Assembly (NCBI GenBank): GCA_020344395.1
Contig: CP070824.1
Location: 2,227,470-2,264,785 of the forward strand
DNA: 37,316 bases
Direction of reading: 5' to 3'
From: Candidatus Zixiibacteriota bacterium
GTDB lineage: Bacteria > Zixibacteria > MSB-5A5 > GN15 > FEB-12
Shown here: piece after piece, positions 31,242 through 37,316 of the stretch
Position numbering within the stretch: the first letter of the stretch is position 1
Layout of the letters: each line of letters opens with the position of its first letter
Notes under the pieces: generated by a model
What the model was told of the DNA's origin: nothing
The model's input: only the letters and a program-made list of their open reading frames with translations
The model's database searches: none
Translations under genes and position numbers: made by a program

Positions 31242-33482
31242 CTATTCGGTCTTCTCCTCGGGAGACTCACCAGCCGGTGCATCCCCGGAAGACTCCTCCT
31301 CGCCCGCAGCTGCTTCGTCCACGGATCCGCTCTCAGACAGCTCTGTGCTGGTCGTCTCGTCAGGTTCCTCCACGACCCCTGTCCCTTCATCCAGGTCAGG
31401 GGTGTGTTCTGATTCCCTGGCTTCAGGAACGTCGGCGGTCTCAGCAGCAGTTTCAGCCGGTGCCGCGACGTCAGCCGGGGTTGTCGGCGCGGCGGGCTCT
31501 TCCGGCACGGCCTGCGACGCCGCAGCCCTGATGTCATCGGGCATCGCATCGCCCACAGTACCCGCCGAAGCAGTGGTGTGTTCGGCCAGGTACTGCTCGT
31601 ACTCAGTCCGTTCCCGCTTCTTATAGTACGCCACAACCGAGAGAACAATCTTGTGCTGAACGCGATCAAACTCAATGACCTGAAGGGGGATTTCCTCACC
31701 CTCCCTGAAAAAGCCGGTAGGGTTGGCCATCTCTCGGGACCCAAGCTGACTGCTCGGGACAAATCCCTCCACGCCATCGCCCACATCCACGACTACCCCG
31801 CGGTCCAGCACCTTCACTATGGAGCCGAGACACTCTGTCCCGATCGCCAGTTTCTCGGCCAGAACCGGCCAGGGATCCTCAACCAGCTGCTTATAACCGA
31901 GAGAGATCCGTCGAGTGTCATGATCAATCCTGATCACCTTAACATCGACCGTGTCCCCCTTCTTCATGATTTCCGACGGATGTTGAACTCTCCGGGTCCA
32001 GGACATATCGGAAATATGCACCAGACCGTCAATCCCCTCCTCCAGTTCGACAAAGGCTCCAAAGGCGGTAAGATTCCGTACCTTGCCCGTGACAACCTTG
32101 TCGATAGGATATCTATCTTCAATTGTCAGCCAGGGATCCGGTTCCATCTGCTTGATACCGAGCGATATCTTCTCATTGTCTTTGTCAACTGAGAGGACTA
32201 TCGCGTCAACCTGGTCATTGACACTCATGATCTTGGAGGGATGCTTGATGTGCTGAGTCCAGGACATCTCTGATATGTGAATCAACCCCTCTATCCCCTT
32301 CTCCAGCTCGACAAAGGCACCGTAATCTGTAATGGAGACTACCCGTCCCGTCACTTTCTTGCCGACCGGGTATTTTCCCTCAATGTCCTCCCACGGATAT
32401 GGTGTCATTTGCTTCAGCCCGAGCGATATACGCGAGGTCTTGTCGTCAAAATCAAGGATCTTGACATCGATCTTGTCGCCCAACGATACCACTTCCGATG
32501 GATGCCTGATGCGGCCCCATGACATATCCGTAATATGCAGCAGGCCGTCCACACCACCCATGTCTATAAAGACACCAAAATCGGTGATATTTTTGACCGC
32601 ACCCTGGCGTATCTGTCCGACTTCGATCTCGTTGAGTAATTTACCGCGCATCTCTTCGCGCTCTTCCTCGAGCACCACGCGCCGTGAAACGACAATATTG
32701 CGTCGGTTCTTATTCAGCTTGATAATTTTGACTTCCATCATTCGGTCGATGAGGGCGTCGAAATCAGGCACCTGACGCAGTGATATCTGAGAACCCGGGA
32801 GGAACGCGTCCACACCCAGGATGTCAACCACCACGCCACCCTTGATACGACGGGCCACCCGTCCCTCGATGGTGTCGCCGGCATCATGTACCTGGCGGAT
32901 CTTGTCCCAGACTCGCATGAAATCGGCCTTCTGCTTTGACAGAATCAACTGGCCGTTGGAGTCCTCGATCTGCTCGAGAAAGACCTCGATCGCATCACCC
33001 ACGGCGATGTTGATGGGACGCGGAAATTCGCCGATGGGGATAATCCCCTCGGATTTGAAGCCGACATCCACGATCACATCATCCATGGTCACGCCGAGCA
33101 CACGACCGTTGACGATCTCCCCCTCCTTGATGTCCTTGATGGTGGAGTCATACATTGCCACCATGGCGTCGTAATCAACTTTGTCATATACGACACCCGA
33201 GACATCTGTGATCTTTACTGCTTTTACCTCCGGGACTACTTCGGCGGCCGGCTCCCGTGATACCCTGGTTCGAGCTCTCTCAGCTACCCGCTCCCGCCGA
33301 GCGGTCATCACCAACTCCTGCTGACTCTGGTCCTCTGCCTTTACAGCAGCACCCGTGGCCTCAGTGACCTTGGTCTTGGTGATTTTGGTCTTGACCTTGC
33401 TGGTCTTTCTGCCGCTGGACGCCTTGCGCTTGGACGCCTTCCTGGCGGCAGTTTTGGTTGTTGTTTTTTTGGCCGTTGCCAT
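31242..33482 (-). CDS. rpsA: Ribosomal protein S1 with basic N-terminal and acidic C-terminal tails
   Basis: This 746-residue protein has six S1 RNA-binding domains between about residues 110 and 625 (D-V-G-F-K-S-E-G first; F-G-V-F-I-D-M-G-G-V-D-G-L-L-H-I-T-D-M-S-W third). Domains 3-5 are the best-conserved. The first about 45 residues are Lys/Thr/Ala/Arg-rich, like histone H1 tails, and the last about 105 are acidic (Glu, Ala, Pro, Thr). S1 helps the ribosome bind mRNA; enteric S1 has neither long tail. I chose ATG at 33482 (GGAGGT 13 nt upstream); 33503 and 33563 are longer in-frame alternatives. It follows cmk-plsC, a classic order, and has its own promoter. Confidence 0.95.
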   Translation of the reverse strand: MATAKKTTTKTAARKASKRKASSGRKTSKVKTKITKTKVTEATGAAVKAEDQSQQELVMTARRERVAERARTRVSREPAAEVVPEVKAVKITDVSGVVYDKVDYDAMVAMYDSTIKDIKEGEIVNGRVLGVTMDDVIVDVGFKSEGIIPIGEFPRPINIAVGDAIEVFLEQIEDSNGQLILSKQKADFMRVWDKIRQVHDAGDTIEGRVARRIKGGVVVDILGVDAFLPGSQISLRQVPDFDALIDRMMEVKIIKLNKNRRNIVVSRRVVLEEEREEMRGKLLNEIEVGQIRQGAVKNITDFGVFIDMGGVDGLLHITDMSWGRIRHPSEVVSLGDKIDVKILDFDDKTSRISLGLKQMTPYPWEDIEGKYPVGKKVTGRVVSITDYGAFVELEKGIEGLIHISEMSWTQHIKHPSKIMSVNDQVDAIVLSVDKDNEKISLGIKQMEPDPWLTIEDRYPIDKVVTGKVRNLTAFGAFVELEEGIDGLVHISDMSWTRRVQHPSEIMKKGDTVDVKVIRIDHDTRRISLGYKQLVEDPWPVLAEKLAIGTECLGSIVKVLDRGVVVDVGDGVEGFVPSSQLGSREMANPTGFFREGEEIPLQVIEFDRVQHKIVLSVVAYYKKRERTEYEQYLAEHTTASAGTVGDAMPDDIRAAASQAVPEEPAAPTTPADVAAPAETAAETADVPEARESEHTPDLDEGTGVVEEPDETTSTELSESGSVDEAAAGEEESSGDAPAGESPEEKTE

Positions 33483-33508
33483 GTCTCTAAAATAAACCTC
33501 CATCGATT

Positions 33509-33544
33509 CCAACGGTCTTGAATTTTCCCTCGGGAAACCGTCGG
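33509..33544 (-). promoter_or_regulatory. Structured leader of rpsA
   Basis: Minus strand: outer stem CCGACGGT paired with ACCGTTGG (7 Watson-Crick pairs plus one G-T) enclosing an inner stem TTCC-CGAG-GGAA. It lies just before the ribosome-binding site GGAGGT. S1 controls its own translation in enterics via leader structure; an equivalent role here is an inference. Confidence 0.5.
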
Positions 33545-33587
33545 ACGGCCCACTCATGGACAATCAAGATTGCAGAGCAAGCCCACC

Positions 33588-33615
33588 AGTATACGAAAAA
33601 TCCGCGAATTGCCAA
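33588..33615 (-). promoter_or_regulatory. Sigma-70-type promoter of rpsA
   Basis: Minus strand: TTGGCA (33610-33615, 5/6), 16-nt spacer, TATACT (33588-33593, 5/6). The predicted start near 33581 gives a leader of about 100 nt, allowing rpsA expression independent of cmk-plsC. Confidence 0.65.
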
Positions 33616-33646
33616 GTTCTTTTTGGTCAAATCGTGATTTTTCACT

Positions 33647-34294
33647 TTAGTCGACCGATTTATCAGAACCTTTAAGTCCGGTCACACGCCGGCGGATCTC
33701 CCCGATCCGCACCATCACAGATTGAGCCACGGCCCTGAAGTTCTCTTTCCCGGACTTGCCGTCAGCCGCTTCTGAAGGCAGAAGAGGCGTGCCCAGAGTC
33801 ACTGACATTCTCTTGCGACCCAGGAAGCAGTCCAAGAGCCTGTCGGTGCCGTGAAGATAGCATGGCACTATCGGAACTTCTGTCTCGAGTGCGATTTTTC
33901 CTATCCCTACTTTTGGCTCCAGGAACCGACCCGTCCGTGATCTTGTGCCCTCAGGGAATAGCACCAGTCCGAAGTCAGATCGTATCACCTCGAGAGCCGC
34001 AGCCAGAGCATGCCGATCAATCGATCCGCGGCGCAGGGGTATCGCATTGACGCGCCTGAGGATGCGCCCGAACAGCCAGTTCTTGAAAAGCTCTTTCTTT
34101 GCCAGAAAGTACACTTCCCGGTTAAGCCACGAACCGGCCACCAAAGGATCATAATATGATACATGGTTGGAAGCGAGGATGAAGCCACCCCGGGCAGGTA
34201 GATTGTCCCTCCCGGTAACTCTGATCCTGAACAGCACCGAAGTCAGAAGGCGCGTCAGGCTCCAGCCCAGATAGTACAGAATCTTGATTCTCAC
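33647..34294 (-). CDS. plsC: 1-acyl-sn-glycerol-3-phosphate acyltransferase PlsC
   Basis: This 215-residue membrane-associated acyltransferase has the catalytic N-H-x4-D box (N-H-V-S-Y-Y-D, about residues 43-49), the F-P-E-G-T-R-S box (about 116-122) and the V-P-I-V-P-C motif. A hydrophobic N-terminal segment anchors it. It converts lysophosphatidate to phosphatidate in phospholipid synthesis. The start overlaps cmk by 4 bp and rpsA follows, the cmk-plsC-rpsA arrangement known from other phyla. Confidence 0.94.
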   Translation of the reverse strand: MRIKILYYLGWSLTRLLTSVLFRIRVTGRDNLPARGGFILASNHVSYYDPLVAGSWLNREVYFLAKKELFKNWLFGRILRRVNAIPLRRGSIDRHALAAALEVIRSDFGLVLFPEGTRSRTGRFLEPKVGIGKIALETEVPIVPCYLHGTDRLLDCFLGRKRMSVTLGTPLLPSEAADGKSGKENFRAVAQSVMVRIGEIRRRVTGLKGSDKSVD

Positions 34295-34992
34295 GACATG
34301 GCGGTCTTGAAAATAGTAAGAACCCGCTCGACCTGATCTTCGACAGTGCAGTTGCTCGTGTCGACGACATAAGCGTCGCTGGCCCTGGTCAACGGCGAAT
34401 GCTCCCGGGTGGAATCGTATCTATCCCGCCGCTCAAGGTCTGCGATTTGATCTTCAATGGTGGTGGCAACGCCGGCGCGGGCAAGATCAATGAGCCGTCG
34501 CTGAGCTCTCTGCTCAGCGGTCGCCTGCAGATATATTTTTAGATTGGCGTCCGGGAATACCACCGTCGTGGTGTCGCGACCTTCGGCCACAACTGAGCCC
34601 TTTTCGCCGATCTTGCGCTGCTTGGAGACCATAGCCTCCCGCACTCCAGGATGGGCCGACACCTCTGACACAGCCGCTGTAACTTCCGGGGAACGTATCT
34701 CTTCGGTTACATCCTCACCAGCCAGGAACACCCGGTTTACGCTCTCACCGGTCTCGAAGCCTATGGAGAGCTTCTGCGCCAGTGCCGTCAGGGCTCCCTC
34801 ATCCCCGGGAGAGATTCCGTGCCGGAGCGCGAAATAGGTCAGGGCGCGATACATCGCACCCGTATCGAGATACTTGTACCCCAGCCTGGCCGCTACCAGG
34901 CGCGCCGTAGTTGACTTGCCGGATCCGGCCGGGCCGTCAATCGCGATCACCTTATCCTTTAACCAGCTCAGGTTGTAAGTCATTTCGTCCAT
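34291..34992 (-). CDS. cmk: Cytidylate kinase
   Basis: This 233-residue kinase phosphorylates CMP/dCMP to the diphosphates. It has the P-loop G-P-A-G-S-G-K-S-T near the N-terminus, then Y-L-D-T-G-A-M-Y-R, V-A-E-G-R-D-T-T-T-V-V-F-P-D-A, and R-x-x-x-D-x-x-R near the end (D-L-E-R-R-D-R-Y-D-S-T-R). I chose ATG at 34992; ATG 34983 is an alternative and a TTG at 35028 is unlikely. Length fits the usual 220-230. It is first in cmk-plsC-rpsA; its promoter is not obvious in the upstream 170 bp. Confidence 0.95.
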   Translation of the reverse strand: MDEMTYNLSWLKDKVIAIDGPAGSGKSTTARLVAARLGYKYLDTGAMYRALTYFALRHGISPGDEGALTALAQKLSIGFETGESVNRVFLAGEDVTEEIRSPEVTAAVSEVSAHPGVREAMVSKQRKIGEKGSVVAEGRDTTTVVFPDANLKIYLQATAEQRAQRRLIDLARAGVATTIEDQIADLERRDRYDSTREHSPLTRASDAYVVDTSNCTVEDQVERVLTIFKTAMS

Positions 34993-35163
34993 GGCGATGA
35001 ATCTACGCCGCCGGCTTTGGCATCGCAAGATGAAAGTATCGCCGGCCAGACTAGCCCCGGAGACTTGTTTTCACGCGATTTCCTGCCGGCACACATGGCC
35101 CGCTACAGGTTCTGCCACAGGACCGGTCACTTAAGTTCCCGAAGGACCAGGGTGATGGAGACC

Positions 35164-36051
35164 CTAGTAGAAATCTATAGATAGCGACCTGAACCGATCG
35201 TCCAGGTCAATCTCGATTTTGCTCGGGGAATTTTCGTACCCATCATTGACGAAGTAGCCGTTCTGCTTTATCAGTCCGATCCGCCTGAGCAACCGGTCAT
35301 GATCACTTCCTGACACCCGTAAACCGGCGTCACGAGGAACCCTCAGACGCACCTTTGTGTCTTCTCCTCTGAGATCGACCTTGACCTGTGGGAGCAGGTC
35401 GCCCAGCTTCAAATAGACCACGGCATCATCTGCATCCAAAGACAATTCGCGAAGCGGAGTAGTTGAGAGATTTAGATGGATGTCCGAGCGATCCCCGTGG
35501 CATTCCAGGTACAGCGGGATCTGGTCACAGAACGCAATTTTCCAGTCATCCGGTTCATCCCGATCAATCGTCACGAATTTGCCCAGCGGCGACCAGGAGG
35601 TGCGCTTAAGTACAACCTCCACAGCGTTATCGGTATAAGAATAGTCGATCACCGGCTTGCGCGTCCACTCGCGGAAGCGTCCATAGATCAACTTATCAGT
35701 GGCATCACGAACCGTCAGGTCGCTGCTGCCGAGCCTCACTTCGGCGGTCATTTTCTGAATGGAAGGGTCATATTCCTCCGATATCGTCGTCGTGCTGAAA
35801 TAGTCGCCCCCGCTCCAACTGATGGCAAAGTAGACCATCACGGCCGCAAACGCGACTGTCGAAAGATACGAAAGGAACTCCAGGCGGGTGCCGGTAAACA
35901 TCTTCTCAATGCCGATGGCAATCAAAAAGAACGCAAGGTATACCACCGTGTCGACGAGGAACTCGATCTCAATCTCCCCGAAGTTATGCAGCAAAAACAG
36001 AATGCCAATCAGAATCAACAGCATGCCCCATCTGAACCTTGCGGGTGTCAT
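35164..36051 (-). CDS. LiaF-like membrane protein
   Basis: This 295-residue protein begins with a LiaI/LiaF-type membrane domain of about four short hydrophobic segments (residues 8-90; G-M-L-L-I-L-I-G-I-L-F-L-L first). A beta-rich C-terminal domain (about 110-295) follows with repeated strand patterns (E-V-R-L-G-S-S-D-L-T-V, L-S-L-D-A-D-D-A-V-V-Y-L-K-L-G), like the toastrack fold of DUF2154/DUF4097 proteins. The start overlaps the pspC gene by 4 bp, with GGAGG at 6 nt. PspC-LiaF pairs sense cell-envelope stress in several phyla; the same role is inferred. Confidence 0.82.
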   Translation of the reverse strand: MTPARFRWGMLLILIGILFLLHNFGEIEIEFLVDTVVYLAFFLIAIGIEKMFTGTRLEFLSYLSTVAFAAVMVYFAISWSGGDYFSTTTISEEYDPSIQKMTAEVRLGSSDLTVRDATDKLIYGRFREWTRKPVIDYSYTDNAVEVVLKRTSWSPLGKFVTIDRDEPDDWKIAFCDQIPLYLECHGDRSDIHLNLSTTPLRELSLDADDAVVYLKLGDLLPQVKVDLRGEDTKVRLRVPRDAGLRVSGSDHDRLLRRIGLIKQNGYFVNDGYENSPSKIEIDLDDRFRSLSIDFY

Positions 36052-36506
36052 ACGTTCCCTCCGTCATTCTTGCCATTAGGTTGGTTCTCGTTGATCGCAC
36101 CATTCACTGACCCCGGCGACTCGCCTGCCTTTGATTTTCCCCTTCCAAAGAACAACAACGCCAGGCCCGCGAGAATCAGGAAGCCTGGCCACAACTCCTC
36201 GAAGTCAAACCAGAACCAGAACTCACGTGCCATCAGCACGACACCGATCAAAATCAGGATAACCCCTGGAATATATTTGTGCCATGAGGAATAATGGTAC
36301 TGAACCTCCGCGACCTGACCTTCCGGGCGCCTGGGCATGGCAATCCAGGCCACGATGTACGCCAGCAGCCCGCCCAGCCAGGCAAAGCACAGTATGACCA
36401 GGATGATCCGGACCAGCACCGGGTCAATCTCGAAGTATTCGCCCAGACCGCCGCAAACGCCCGCTATCACCTTGTTGCTGTCTGAAAGGTACAACCTCTT
36501 TTCCAT
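36048..36506 (-). CDS. pspC: PspC-domain membrane protein
   Basis: This 152-residue protein has an N-terminal PspC domain (about residues 3-60; K-V-I-A-G-V-C-G-G-L-G-E-Y-F-x-I-D-P-x-L-V-R-I, then a transmembrane segment), followed by two more hydrophobic segments (about 80-98 and 108-125). PspC proteins signal membrane stress. GAGGTG lies 5 nt before the ATG. It is coupled by a 4-bp overlap to the LiaF-like gene. Confidence 0.9.
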   Translation of the reverse strand: MEKRLYLSDSNKVIAGVCGGLGEYFEIDPVLVRIILVILCFAWLGGLLAYIVAWIAMPRRPEGQVAEVQYHYSSWHKYIPGVILILIGVVLMAREFWFWFDFEELWPGFLILAGLALLFFGRGKSKAGESPGSVNGAINENQPNGKNDGGNV

Positions 36507-36545
36507 GCTTACACCTCGATCCTTGTCGTCCCTCGACGCGGCCCG

Positions 36546-36560
36546 GGCGGGTCAACCGCC
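36546..36560 (-). terminator. GC-rich stem-loop upstream of pspC
   Basis: Minus strand: GGCGG-TTGAC-CCGCC, extended by outer CCG/CGG with a bulge. It lies between the partial gene and pspC. No T-run follows, so termination is uncertain. Confidence 0.3.
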
Positions 36561-36583
36561 TACCCGGTTAGCCTATACGTGCA

Positions 36584-37316
36584 CTAGTCCTTAAAGTTAC
36601 CTGAATCGCGGCTCTCGCTTCGGCCAAGTCGTTGCAGGCAACTGCGGGCCATCTCGCGGTTGGGCGAACTTGCATTTTCCGAGATTCCTCTTACGATATC
36701 CAAGGCCTGCCTTACCTCTATCGAATCCGAACTCCGTCGAGCAATCTCACAGCAGGCCGTTAGCAGGTTGAGTTCGGATAGGACCAGCGAGTCGTGCACC
36801 TTTCGAGTCGAGTCTATTAGAGTTAGCTCGCGGAGTGCCTTGACTTCGACTCGGGGTCGGAGAAGGGCCAGTGCCGAATCTCTCATATCTCGCCAGAACC
36901 CGAGCGTCTGGCCTGAGTCATTAGCTTGATGCTCAAACAGTTCTACACCACTCGCAGGACTGAACGCGTCAGTGGCACTGGTTTCCTTTTTCCTGACAGG
37001 AACTTGGCGGTCTATCCCTAACTCAACCGTTTCTGCCGTAATAGACCGCTGTGGCTCGTCAATAGTTGCATCGGTACGATCACCTGCACCGATCTCCGAT
37101 GGAGCGGGCTCAGGCACTGGCTTACGCTGCGGGCGATAGTTTGGATCCTGAGTCTCTTCCTGTAGATCCGGCAGTTCCGGGCTCGGCTTCGCTGCCTCGA
37201 ATTCACCGGATCTATCAGCATCTACAGCCTCGCCCTTTTTGTCTCTCCGGGGCGCGGTTTCAAGCGCAGCTTTGCCCACTGCCCTACCATCGGTATCTGC
37301 CGGAACTGGAGAACTC
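36584..37316 (-). CDS. Unknown protein, 5'-truncated by the window edge
   Basis: The reading frame stays open to the window end, so the start lies outside; a GTG at 37279 is only an internal option. At least 244 residues are present. The first about 115 visible residues are low-complexity (Glu, Pro, Arg, Asp rich). The last about 110 are helical (A-L-R-E-L-T-L-I-D, S-E-L-N-L-L-T-A-C-C-E-I-A, V-R-Q-A-L-D-I-V), possibly a HEAT/ARM-type stretch. No catalytic motif or membrane segment is visible. It precedes pspC by 77 bp and I do not recognise a family. Confidence 0.65.
   Translation of the reverse strand, partial: SSPVPADTDGRAVGKAALETAPRRDKKGEAVDADRSGEFEAAKPSPELPDLQEETQDPNYRPQRKPVPEPAPSEIGAGDRTDATIDEPQRSITAETVELGIDRQVPVRKKETSATDAFSPASGVELFEHQANDSGQTLGFWRDMRDSALALLRPRVEVKALRELTLIDSTRKVHDSLVLSELNLLTACCEIARRSSDSIEVRQALDIVRGISENASSPNREMARSCLQRLGRSESRDSGNFKD

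Noticed and set aside
35476-36294. 272-codon plus-strand open frame opposite the LiaF-like and PspC genes
   Set aside because: The opposite strand encodes two recognisable coupled membrane proteins with good ribosome-binding sites; this frame has no recognisable domain.

Overview
This is a 37.3 kb stretch of a bacterial chromosome, about 55% G+C by eye, in which every gene I can support lies on the minus strand. Genes are therefore described from the high-coordinate end to the low-coordinate end, in the direction of transcription. The window carries a diderm-type flagellar operon, a TM/PspC envelope-stress pair, and two secreted proteins ending in paired dockerin-like repeats (D-I-x-D-L-T-x-L-I). 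That C-terminal signature, with thrombospondin type-3 repeats and a sigma-54-type flagellar promoter, is what I would expect from candidate phylum Zixibacteria or a close FCB-group relative. The assignment is an inference; no 16S gene is present.

Layout by region. (a) 37316-35164: a partial unknown gene that runs off the window, then a PspC protein translationally coupled to a LiaF-like membrane protein. (b) 34992-31242: cmk-plsC-rpsA, a housekeeping cluster. rpsA has its own promoter, a structured leader, a lysine-rich N-terminal tail, six S1 domains, an acidic C-terminal tail and a clear intrinsic terminator. (c) 31045-28278: a large secreted beta-helix / thrombospondin-3 / dockerin protein with its own promoter and a 5' leader hairpin. 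(d) 28213-26912: mtaB-type tRNA methylthiotransferase. (e) 26694-9805: a near-consensus sigma-54 promoter followed by a compact flagellar operon: motE-like, fliK, flgD, TIGR02530-type gene, flgE, flbD, fliL, fliM, fliN, fliO, fliP, fliQ, fliR, flhB, flhA, flhF, flhG, fliA. (f) 9774-1370: a downstream tail on the same strand with short gaps: two small proteins, a DUF2225 protein, three consecutive PilZ-domain proteins, a secreted protein, a GAF protein with a histidine-kinase dimerisation-like end but no ATPase domain, a small helical protein, two single-domain response regulators and FapA. (g) 1335-1195: tRNA-Ser(GGA) with its own promoter. (h) 915-257: a small FN3-dockerin lipoprotein candidate.

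How the genes work together: region (e) builds the hook, switch and export gate, places the flagellum (FlhF/FlhG) and makes the late sigma factor FliA. Region (f) looks like a regulatory appendix, with c-di-GMP receptors and phosphorelay parts that could tune motor output or surface behaviour. The MS-ring/ATPase genes (fliF, G, H, I, J, E), flgB/C, flagellin and motA/B are not in the window.

The most notable observations are FlhF with eroded GTP-binding motifs next to an FlhG lacking the FlhF-activating N-terminal motif, the three-PilZ plus kinase-fragment module after fliA, and a palindrome filling the spacer of the tRNA-Ser promoter.
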